In this document: positions 1 to 5,788 of the stretch, piece by piece
Numbering within the stretch: the first letter of the stretch is position 1
Layout of the letters: each line of letters opens with the position of its first letter
DNA from: Gemmatimonadaceae bacterium
GTDB lineage: Bacteria > Gemmatimonadota > Gemmatimonadetes > Gemmatimonadales > Gemmatimonadaceae
DNA length: 10,985 nt
Assembly: GCA_025451425.1 (NCBI GenBank)
Contig: JANWKK010000193.1
Coordinates: 1-10,985, forward strand
Direction: 5' to 3'
Program-made: the position numbers and the translations under genes
The notes under the pieces: generated by a model
The model's database searches: none
Told to the model about the DNA's origin: nothing
The model's input: the letters and a program-made list of their open reading frames with translations, nothing else

Positions 1-1261
1 CGCGGGCCTTGGGGCCGCCGACGCCAGCAGCGACCGGCTTGATCTCCGTCTCACGATCGTGGAACGCGAGCGCGAAGAAGATCAGAATCACGAACGCGAA
101 CGCCGACGGCAGAATCCAGAACTTCTGCCACTGATCGAGCGTCAGCGCCTGCGCGCTGCCGAGGAAGCGGTTGTAGACCATGTTCCCGGCGACGTACGCG
201 CCGATCAGCATTCCGACGCCGTACGTGACGAAGACGAAGAGGCCCTGCGCCTGGCCGCGAATGGCCGGCGTGGACTTCTTGTCGACGTAGATCATGCCCG
301 TGACGAAGAAGAAGTCGTAGCAGATGCCGTGGAGCAGGATGCCCAACGCGATCATCCAGTAGATCGCGCTCGGTGCCGCGGCGGCGAAGAGTGCGTACCG
401 AAGCACCCACGCGGCCATGCCGGCCATGAGCATCTTCTTCACTCCCCAGCGCGCGAACATCAGTGGCATCGCGAGCATGAAGAGCATCTCGCTCATCTGC
501 CCCAGCGACTGCGTCGCGGTGATGTTCTGCACCTTCGCACCGACGAGGTAGAGTTGCGTGAAGTTGTAATACGCGGCGAGCGGAATGCAGATCAGCAGCG
601 CGCTGGCGACGAAGACATAGAACGACGTGCTGCCGAGCTGCTTGAACGCATCGAGACCGATGATGCTCCGCGCAGAGACGTGCTGTCCGCGCGCCGGTGC
701 CGGCGTGTGCGGGAGCGCGAAGCTGAACGCGGCGAGCACGAAGCTCGCGATCGCCGCCGCGTAGATGGGCAGCGCGGTCTCTTCCGCCTTGAGGCCGTTG
801 GCGAAGCGCACGAGCACAATGTCGATGAACAGTCCAGCGATGATCCAGCCGATCGTTCCCCAGACGCGGATCTTCGGGAAGTCTTTTTCCTGGTCGGGAA
901 TGTGGTGGAAGCCTAACGAGCTCGAGAGACCGAGCGTCGGCATGTAGCACAGGTTGTACAGCAGGAGCAGCCCGATGAACAACGCGGGATTACTCGACGT
1001 GCTCGGGACCACGAGGAGGACCAGGCCGCCGATGAGATGCAGAAGTCCGAATACGCGCTCAGTGGCGAAGAATCGGTCCGCCACCAATCCGACGAAGAAC
1101 GGCGCGACGATCGCGGCGAGGGGGTTCACCGTGACCGGCCAGAAGGTGAGTCGCTCCATCCCGACCTTCGCCATGTACACACCGATCATCGTGTACCACG
1201 CCCCCCAGATGAAGAACTGGAGGAACATCATCACCGAAAGCCGCGTCCGAATTCCGCTCAT
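1..1261 (-). CDS. NupG-like MFS permease (nucleoside:H+ symporter family), partial at its C-terminus
   Basis: Reading leftward from the ATG at 1261, the frame is open for 420 codons to the window edge. The N-terminus reads MSGIRTRLSVMMFLQFFIWG, typical of the Nuc_H_symport/NupG branch of the major facilitator superfamily. Many hydrophobic segments follow, as expected for 12 helices, for example around YDFFFVTGMIYVDKKSTPAI and the late FWILPSAFAFVILIFFALAF. Characterised NupG is about 418 residues, so the gene is nearly complete and should stop just outside the window. An AAGGTG ribosome-binding site (1267-1272) lies 5 nt before the ATG. The ATG overlaps the TGA of the DUF1080 gene (ATGA, 1258-1261), so the two are probably translationally coupled. 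NupG itself imports nucleosides by proton symport. Relatives linked to DUF1080 genes more likely carry a sugar or glycoside; that substrate is inferred. The ending reads HDRETEIKPVAAGVGGPKAR. Confidence 0.88.
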   Translation of the reverse strand, partial: MSGIRTRLSVMMFLQFFIWGAWYTMIGVYMAKVGMERLTFWPVTVNPLAAIVAPFFVGLVADRFFATERVFGLLHLIGGLVLLVVPSTSSNPALFIGLLLLYNLCYMPTLGLSSSLGFHHIPDQEKDFPKIRVWGTIGWIIAGLFIDIVLVRFANGLKAEETALPIYAAAIASFVLAAFSFALPHTPAPARGQHVSARSIIGLDAFKQLGSTSFYVFVASALLICIPLAAYYNFTQLYLVGAKVQNITATQSLGQMSEMLFMLAMPLMFARWGVKKMLMAGMAAWVLRYALFAAAAPSAIYWMIALGILLHGICYDFFFVTGMIYVDKKSTPAIRGQAQGLFVFVTYGVGMLIGAYVAGNMVYNRFLGSAQALTLDQWQKFWILPSAFAFVILIFFALAFHDRETEIKPVAAGVGGPKAR

Positions 1262-1989
1262 GGCAGCACCTTGATTTTGACGTTCTTGAGCGCAAGCGCG
1301 CCGTCGTGGTCGCCCTGAATGCCGATGTAGCCTTCCTTCGCCTTACCGTAGTTCGGCCAGTCCTTGAACTTGCTCGCCTTCACGCGCTTCTCCCAGTCGT
1401 CGCCGCCTAACGTGTAGTCGACCATCTTGTGGCCGTTGAGCCAATGCTGAACGTGATCCCCGTCGACGACGATGCGCGTGTGGTTCCACTGGCCGGCCGG
1501 GTGCAGATAGCCTTTCGGCGACGGATATACCGCATACGCCGACGCGGCGGCCGTTAGGCGGTGTTTCCCATCGGCGTGGCCCTTGTCGTCGAGGAGCTGG
1601 TACTCGGGCCCGCTCCAGTAGATGTGGTCATACTCCTCCGTACCGCGATAGAAGATCCCGGCATTTCCCTTGGGTGCGATCTTCCAGTCGACCTGGAGGT
1701 CGAAGTTGGCGTACTTGTCGGTGGTGATGATGTCCTCGGTACCGACATCTTTGGCGAGCGTCCCATCGGCGATATGCCACGCGGACGGGACCGACTGCGA
1801 CTTGTAGCCGCGCCAGCCATTCAGCGTGGTGCCGTCGAAGAGGAGCTTCCACCCCGCCGCCTTCTCGGCATCGGTCAGGGTATTGGCTTGGGCTCGAGGA
1901 TGGCCGGCGGGCTCTTGGGCACGGGCGCCCGCGGTCGCGAAAACGATGGCGCTCGATAGCGCGGCGAAACGAATCAGACGATGAGGCAT
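1258..1989 (-). CDS. Secreted DUF1080 protein (3-keto-disaccharide hydrolase family)
   Basis: This 243-residue exported protein carries one DUF1080 (PF06439) jelly-roll domain. Residues 1-24 form a signal peptide with h-region ALSSAIVFATAG and a likely cut after ARA-Q. Family landmarks are GWKLLFDGTTLNGW (46-59), GNAGIFYRG (108-116), GPEYQLLDD (127-135) and the closing GYIGIQGDHDG (220-230). Family members hydrolyse 3-keto-glycosides made by a dehydrogenase, or bind glucan-type sugars, in the periplasm. The exact substrate cannot be read from sequence. I chose the ATG at 1989 because the signal peptide starts there; an in-frame ATG at 2055 would put 22 atypical residues in front of it. No clear Shine-Dalgarno is visible before 1989. 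Its TGA overlaps the ATG of the MFS permease, suggesting a joint uptake and cleavage operon. No Gfo/Idh/MocA-type dehydrogenase, the usual partner, is in the window. Confidence 0.9.
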   Translation of the reverse strand: MPHRLIRFAALSSAIVFATAGARAQEPAGHPRAQANTLTDAEKAAGWKLLFDGTTLNGWRGYKSQSVPSAWHIADGTLAKDVGTEDIITTDKYANFDLQVDWKIAPKGNAGIFYRGTEEYDHIYWSGPEYQLLDDKGHADGKHRLTAAASAYAVYPSPKGYLHPAGQWNHTRIVVDGDHVQHWLNGHKMVDYTLGGDDWEKRVKASKFKDWPNYGKAKEGYIGIQGDHDGALALKNVKIKVLP

Positions 1990-2002
1990 CTGCGCAGGGG
2001 AG

Positions 2003-2018
2003 AGGTTGGGCCTAACCT
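2003..2018. promoter_or_regulatory. Near-palindrome in the DUF1080 leader
   Basis: The 16-mer AGGTTGGGCCTAACCT has 5-nt inverted arms (AGGTT/AACCT) around a GGCC core, with 14 of 16 positions symmetric. It ends 13 nt from the DUF1080 start codon, so it could be an operator or a small leader hairpin. It also contains GCCTAACC, one base off the window's repeated octamer, so it may only be a degenerate copy of that word. Confidence 0.2.
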
Positions 2019-2080
2019 GCTTACGAGCGATGGCCGCGGCAAGGCCTCGTGTCATCCGTAGAGCGCGGCTCGACTTCCAC

Positions 2081-2139
2081 TGTCATCCCGAGGAGCCCTT
2101 CGCATTCGCTCAGGATAAACTCCGCGACGAGGGGTCTGC
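2081..2139 (+). repeat. Interspersed intergenic repeat, forward copy
   Basis: The copy begins TGTCATCCCGAG (2081-2092) and ends CGAGGGGTCTGC (2128-2139), with a CGCATTCGCTCAGG-type middle. The same two blocks recur in opposite orientation at 2365-2393. Short noncoding repeats of this TGTCATCCCGAG...GAGGGATCTGC style are scattered between genes in several high-GC bacterial phyla; that is recalled knowledge. What is seen directly is the matching inverted partner in this window. Confidence 0.7.
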
Positions 2140-2227
2140 ACTCAGGCATCTTGGACCGTCGTCGGCCACTCGCGGCGGCAACCGTTCTATTGCTTTGGGG
2201 TGCGGAAGAGGCGCCGATAAAAACAAG

Positions 2228-2268
2228 AGCGGCGACGACTCTCTCAATAAAGTCGTCACCGCTTTTTT
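2228..2268. terminator. Bidirectional intrinsic terminator
   Basis: AGCGG-C-GACGAC (2228-2239) pairs with GTCGTC-A-CCGCT (2252-2263): an 11-bp stem with one C/A mismatch and a 12-nt loop. On the plus strand the stem runs into T6 (2263-2268). On the minus strand it is followed after four bases by TTTTT, from the A-run just before 2224. For the leftward genes it lies about 130 nt past the stop of the lipoprotein gene. It therefore probably ends the DUF3108-lipoprotein transcript and insulates the DUF1080-permease operon. Confidence 0.8.
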
Positions 2269-2364
2269 CTCCGCGTGGTTTCCGCGGCGTTTCGGGCTTC
2301 TTCGGCGTTGACCCCGTGGATGTCTGCGCCGCCGGTCACCAGCGACATTCTGAGATCGCCAAAA

Positions 2365-2393
2365 GCAGATCCCTCGCTGCGCTCGGGATGACA
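2365..2393 (-). repeat. Interspersed intergenic repeat, inverted copy
   Basis: Read on the minus strand it is TGTCATCCCGAG (2393-2382), then CGCAGCGAGGGATCTGC-like sequence down to 2365. It matches both end blocks of the forward copy at 2081-2139 but lacks that copy's longer middle. It is the compact form of the repeat. It sits 6 nt downstream of the TAG stop of the lipoprotein gene. Confidence 0.7.
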
Positions 2394-2399
2394 GGGATG

Positions 2400-2921
2400 C
2401 TACAGGCCCTTCTTTTTGTTCACCGCATCCACGAACCGCTTCGCGTCGTCCGGGCGGAAACTCTCGAGAAGCTTCTTGCCATTGAATTTAGTATGCGCTA
2501 ACAGACGCGGCTGATTGCCGTTGACGTCGAACTCGATCTTGCCGTCCTGGTACTTTGCATCGCGGACGTCGGTGAGCGGATAGGTCCATTGCTGGCCGAG
2601 CGCAGACTGCACGGTGCTCTTCACCATGCGCTCGATCGAGCCGCCGAAGCCCGAATCCGTGTGCATCGTGTCCGTCTCCTGACGAACCTTAGCCATCGTT
2701 TTGTCCGAAAGCCGGACGACGATCTGCTGTCCGACGACGGCCATCTCGACGCTGCTGTCCTCGTTCACAATCCGCACGTCGCCTGGGCCGAGCGTGAGCG
2801 CGCTGTCGCGATGCGCCACGTTGCCCTGAACCTGCGCGCTGCCGCGGTCGTCGGAGTTTCTGCTGCATGCCGCCGCAACGACCACCGCCAAGCCGATCCA
2901 TACCGGAGTAGAACGTCTCAT
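2400..2921 (-). CDS. Lipoprotein of unknown function
   Basis: This 173-residue protein has a clear lipoprotein signal: basic MRRSTPV, hydrophobic WIGLAVVVAAA, and lipobox Cys19, so it should be anchored to an envelope membrane facing the periplasm or surface. After a polar linker (residues 20-45) the mature part is mixed and hydrophilic, with a GSIERMVKSTVQSALGQQWT segment and a lysine-rich end (VNKKKGL). I do not recognise a named domain. A strong GGAGG (2931-2935) sits 9 nt before the ATG, inside the end of the DUF3108 gene. The start overlaps the DUF3108 stop as ATGA (2918-2921), so the two are co-translated and likely work in the same envelope process. The stop is followed within 6 nt by an interspersed repeat and about 130 nt later by a terminator, so it is the last gene of its transcript. 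Confidence 0.85.
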   Translation of the reverse strand: MRRSTPVWIGLAVVVAAACSRNSDDRGSAQVQGNVAHRDSALTLGPGDVRIVNEDSSVEMAVVGQQIVVRLSDKTMAKVRQETDTMHTDSGFGGSIERMVKSTVQSALGQQWTYPLTDVRDAKYQDGKIEFDVNGNQPRLLAHTKFNGKKLLESFRPDDAKRFVDAVNKKKGL

Positions 2922-3697
2922 TCTCGCACCCCTCCGCGGTTGATGTCCTTGAGCTCGAGTTGCAGCGTGCCGAAGGGCAAGCCCGACTTCATACGAAGCA
3001 TCAGTCGAAGTGAATCGTTCGAGAACCAGATCTCCGCCTTGCTGTCCTGCGAGAAGATGCCCTTGCTCTTGATCGCCGGCCTAACGACGATCGCGTCGAA
3101 CTCGCCGGCCGGCACCTTGATGCGCTCTTTCCGCAGGACTTGCAGCCGAACGGGGTTCCGGTCGGGACGAAAGTATCGATTGAACTCGTAGGTCTGGCCG
3201 AGATCGAGCGAGAGCGTACGCACGAAGTAGATGAAGGAGCCGTCGTCGAGTGGAAGGGTGACGCCGGGCTCTTCGGGTTTGCCGTTCTCGCTGAAGGTCG
3301 CCTTCTCCGGGTACATCTCGTAGTCGCGCTCGCGCTCGTAGTTCCCCTCATCGATGTTCTGCTTGTAGCGCAGCGATACCAGCGACGTCGTATCGAACCA
3401 GCTCTCATAGTGATCGTTCACCCTATAGAACGGTATCCCGCCGTGGAGATCGAACACGGTGTGGTATGCCGTATGGCCGCGGATCGTGTCGATGCCGACG
3501 ACAGTCATCGTCGCGGTTCCGGCGTGAAAGAAGTTGACCTTGGCGTTGTAGGTCAGCTTCTCGCCGATGGCGAACGGCGTGCCTTCGACGTTAGGCAGCG
3601 TGGCGGTGGCTGACGAGCTGACATTCTCCGCTCGCGCCGCGCCGAACCCGAGGGCGACGACCGTGAAGATGCCGAGTGCGGGCATGGATCGGTGCAT
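2918..3697 (-). CDS. DUF3108 domain periplasmic protein
   Basis: About 259 residues, with a signal peptide at 1-23 (MHRSMPALGIFTVVALGFGA, cut after ARA). The mature protein opens with the DUF3108 (PF11306) pattern FAIGEKLTYNAKVNFFHAGT and continues with YRVNDHYESWFD, LPLDDGSFIYFVRTL, and a closing RPAIKSKGIFSQDSKAEIWF segment. These fit the beta-rich single-domain fold and usual length of the family. DUF3108 proteins are exported and lack an established biochemical function. A TTG nine bases upstream (3706) could also start translation. I prefer ATG 3697, although its GGAG (3701-3704) is only 3 nt away; ATG 3685 is a third option. It lies about 80 nt downstream of the ABC exporter stop and overlaps the lipoprotein gene by ATGA. 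It may be transcribed from its own promoter or by readthrough. Confidence 0.88.
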   Translation of the reverse strand: MHRSMPALGIFTVVALGFGAARAENVSSSATATLPNVEGTPFAIGEKLTYNAKVNFFHAGTATMTVVGIDTIRGHTAYHTVFDLHGGIPFYRVNDHYESWFDTTSLVSLRYKQNIDEGNYERERDYEMYPEKATFSENGKPEEPGVTLPLDDGSFIYFVRTLSLDLGQTYEFNRYFRPDRNPVRLQVLRKERIKVPAGEFDAIVVRPAIKSKGIFSQDSKAEIWFSNDSLRLMLRMKSGLPFGTLQLELKDINRGGVRE

Positions 3698-3780
3698 AGG
3701 CTCCAAATCTAGCGATGGGGCTGCTTATGCGATTCATGCAGGACGCGCACCAATCGTCATGCCGCGCTGAACGGCGAAGC

Positions 3781-5634
3781 TCAGCGGACCTTGACCTGCT
3801 CTCGCGGCGACTGCGGCACCGGAAGGAAATCCTCACCCGGATTGATGAACCGATCGCGCTCGGCGCCATACTGCTTGTCGTAGAGCTGTCGATAGCGGCC
3901 GCCCAAGGCGAGGAGCTCGCGGTGCGTGCCGCGCTCGACGACGATGCCGTTGTCGAGTACGAGGATCTGATCTGCGCTCTCGATTGTCGATAGGCGGTGG
4001 GCGATGACGAACGTCGTTCGGCCGCGACGCAGCGAACGGAGCCCGTCGCGGATGAGTGCTTCGCTCTCGCTATCGAGACTCGACGTCGCCTCGTCGAGGA
4101 TGAGAATTCGTGGATCAGCGAGGATCGCGCGCGCGATCGCGATGCGCTGACGCTGTCCACCCGACAACTTGACGCCTCGCTCGCCGACGACGGTGTCGTA
4201 CTTGTTTTCGAATTTCTCCGCGAACTCGTCGACGTGTGCGATGCGCGCGACGGTGCGTACGTCCTCGTCCGTCGCGCCCGGCTTCGCGTACACGATGTTC
4301 TCGCGGATCGTCCCGTCGAACAGGAAGTTGTCCTGCATCACGGCGCCGAGCTGCGCTCGATAGTCGTGCAGGCGTGCCGTCTCGAGATCGTGGCCGTCCA
4401 CGATCACGCGACCGCTCTTCGGATGCGTGAACGCCATCACGAGGTTGATGAGCGTACTCTTACCAGAGCCGCTCGGCCCAACGAGCGCCGTCGTCGAGCC
4501 AGCTTCTGCCTCGAAGCTGATGTGCTTGAGCACCGGCACGCCCGGGTTGTACTCGAAGTTCACATCCTCGAACTTCACCTCGCCAAGGATATCCGAGAGC
4601 GGCGCTTTCCCCGCGTCTGCCTGGTCTTCGGTGGGCGTCTGCATGATCTCGCGAATGCGATCGAGTCCCGCGAACGCTTCGCTGATCTGCGTGCCGATCG
4701 ACGCCATCTGCACGAGCGGCGCCGCCATCAAGCCGACGAAGAAGACGTACATGATGAAATCGCCGAGCGTCATCTGGTGCGCGAGGATCGCGCGTCCTCC
4801 GATGATGATCATCACCACGCCGATGAGCCCAACGATGACTGATGCGCCCGAGCCCACGGCCGACGTCCCGGTGATCGTCTTCGCGACGTTCCGGAAGAGC
4901 TTGTGGACGCCCTTCGCGAAGACCAGCCGCTCGCGTCGTTCCGCGACGTACACCTTCACAAGGCGCACGCCGCCAAGGCTCTCGGCGAGGCGACCCGTGA
5001 CTTCAGCGTTGATCACGCTTCGCTCGCGGAACAGCGGGCGTAGGCGCTTGAACGCGATCGCCATCATCCCGCCGAACGCGCCGAGGATGACGATCGTGAG
5101 GGCGGTCAGCTTCCAGTTCAGCCAGAAAAGGATGCCCAGCGCGAGTACCGCCGTCATCAGGCTGCCCAACAGCTGAATGAGGCCCGTCCCAACGATGTTG
5201 CGCACACCCTCGGCGTCGCTCATGACACGCGAGATGAGGACGCCCGTCTTCGTCGAATCGAAGTAGGAGACGGGAAGTCGCATCACGTGCTCCTGAACGC
5301 GCTTTCGCATCTCTGTGATTGCGCGTTGCGCGGCGATGCTCACGACCTGCGAGTTGGCGAATCCAGTCACGGCCTGAATGAGGGTCGCGAGCGCCGCGGC
5401 GCCGGCGAGCGGCATGAGCAGTTGCGCATGCCCTTTCCCAATGACGTCGTCGATCAGGAACTTGGACGTCCATGGGAGCACGAGGCCGCCGAGGCGATTG
5501 ATCAGCATGAGGACCAGGCCGATCGTGAGAGAACTGCGGTGCTCGCGAAGGAGCGCGCGAGTCTCGGCCCACGCGCGGGCAGTGTCGATTTTCTTCTTTT
5601 TCGGGGGAGTTACGGCAGCGGCGGGCGCAGTCAT
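3781..5634 (-). CDS. Type I ABC exporter, fused membrane and ATPase domains (MsbA/LmrA-like)
   Basis: This 617-residue half-transporter acts as a homodimer, or with another half not seen here, in the inner membrane. After a basic tail (PPKKKKID), residues ~35-320 form the six-helix ABC membrane domain, including RLPVSYFDSTKTGVLISRV, the coupling region typical of type I exporters. The ATPase has every key element: Walker A GPSGSGKST (386-394), Q-loop Gln434 in MQDNFLF, signature LSGGQ (490-494), Walker B ILILDE (510-515) with catalytic Glu515, and H-loop His546 in AHRLST. It should therefore be active. Family members export lipids, lipid A precursors, peptides or drugs; the substrate here is not predictable. 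It is preceded by a 154-nt gap with an odd hairpin array and a possible -10 box. No good Shine-Dalgarno is seen before the ATG. Confidence 0.95.
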   Translation of the reverse strand: MTAPAAAVTPPKKKKIDTARAWAETRALLREHRSSLTIGLVLMLINRLGGLVLPWTSKFLIDDVIGKGHAQLLMPLAGAAALATLIQAVTGFANSQVVSIAAQRAITEMRKRVQEHVMRLPVSYFDSTKTGVLISRVMSDAEGVRNIVGTGLIQLLGSLMTAVLALGILFWLNWKLTALTIVILGAFGGMMAIAFKRLRPLFRERSVINAEVTGRLAESLGGVRLVKVYVAERRERLVFAKGVHKLFRNVAKTITGTSAVGSGASVIVGLIGVVMIIIGGRAILAHQMTLGDFIMYVFFVGLMAAPLVQMASIGTQISEAFAGLDRIREIMQTPTEDQADAGKAPLSDILGEVKFEDVNFEYNPGVPVLKHISFEAEAGSTTALVGPSGSGKSTLINLVMAFTHPKSGRVIVDGHDLETARLHDYRAQLGAVMQDNFLFDGTIRENIVYAKPGATDEDVRTVARIAHVDEFAEKFENKYDTVVGERGVKLSGGQRQRIAIARAILADPRILILDEATSSLDSESEALIRDGLRSLRRGRTTFVIAHRLSTIESADQILVLDNGIVVERGTHRELLALGGRYRQLYDKQYGAERDRFINPGEDFLPVPQSPREQVKVR

Positions 5635-5664
5635 CCGGCGGGGAACGCGTTTGGGGTGAGCCGC

Positions 5665-5699
5665 AATATACCCGGCGGACGGGTGAGGGAGGACTCCCT
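5665..5699 (-). promoter_or_regulatory. Possible promoter and operator of the ABC exporter gene
   Basis: On the minus strand TATATT (5670-5665) matches a -10 box and would start transcription about 20-25 nt before the ABC start codon. No convincing -35 hexamer is found at 16-18 nt. A perfect 6-nt inverted repeat, AGGGAG-GA-CTCCCT (5686-5699), lies where the -35 region would be, so an activator or repressor could bind there. This is based on position and symmetry only. Confidence 0.3.
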
Positions 5700-5716
5700 A
5701 AAGGACAGGCGAGAGG

Positions 5717-5779
5717 GGCGCGTCGAAGAGGGCGCCTCTTTTCGACGCGCCGTTTTCGACGCGCCCTCTTCGGCGCGCC
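5717..5779 (-). terminator. Multi-arm hairpin array after the beta-barrel gene
   Basis: Read in the leftward transcript, three arms GGCGCGYCGAA (5779-5769, 5765-5755, 5751-5741) are spaced exactly 14 nt apart. They are followed by one complementary arm TTCGACGCGCC (5727-5717). The nearest arm gives an 11-bp stem extended by CCTCT/AGAGG around a 3-nt loop with a 2-nt bulge. The farthest arm gives a 19-position stem (5717-5735 with 5761-5779) with one mismatch. The pairings are mutually exclusive. It lies 10 nt past the stop of the barrel gene, so termination or 3'-end protection is likely, though no long U-run follows. The next downstream gene is the ABC exporter. Confidence 0.55.
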
Positions 5780-5788
5780 TTTCTACTC

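Larger units (their letters stand above)
1990..2399. other. Gene-free interval with repeats and a terminator
   Basis: About 410 nt without a convincing gene separate the DUF1080 gene from the upstream lipoprotein gene. From left to right it contains a near-palindrome just upstream of the DUF1080 start (2003-2018), a forward copy of an interspersed repeat (2081-2139), an unremarkable stretch (2140-2220), a strong hairpin terminator (2228-2268), another unremarkable stretch, and an inverted copy of the repeat (2365-2393) ending 6 nt from the stop of the lipoprotein gene. The short open frames across it read through the repeats and resemble no protein. The DUF1080 promoter must lie here, but I could not pick a credible -35/-10 pair. 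Confidence 0.75.

Noticed and set aside
59..916. Long plus-strand open frame antisense to the MFS permease
   Set aside because: The translation is an unnatural run of Arg/Glu/Asp/His, as expected from the opposite strand of a hydrophobic membrane gene. The minus-strand frame is a clear MFS protein.
1990..2055. N-terminal extension of the DUF1080 protein from the ATG at 2055
   Set aside because: It would bury a normal signal peptide behind 22 residues. The start at 1989 is more likely.
2006..2501. Plus-strand open frames across the repeat and terminator region
   Set aside because: They read through an interspersed repeat and a terminator and then run antisense into the lipoprotein gene. No ribosome site or recognisable protein is seen.
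3698..3780. Promoter TTGGTG...CATAAG before the DUF3108 gene
   Set aside because: The match to consensus is weak and the spacing is 18 nt. There is not enough to call a promoter.
3997..4842. Plus-strand open frame opposite the ABC exporter
   Set aside because: It is a highly charged shadow of the ATPase and membrane domains, whose motifs are intact on the minus strand.
5741..5779. Three 11-nt repeats with 14-nt period as a CRISPR or iteron array
   Set aside because: The repeats are far too short and the spacers are only 3 nt, so it is not CRISPR. There is no replication gene nearby, and the complementary arm beside them explains them better as RNA structure.
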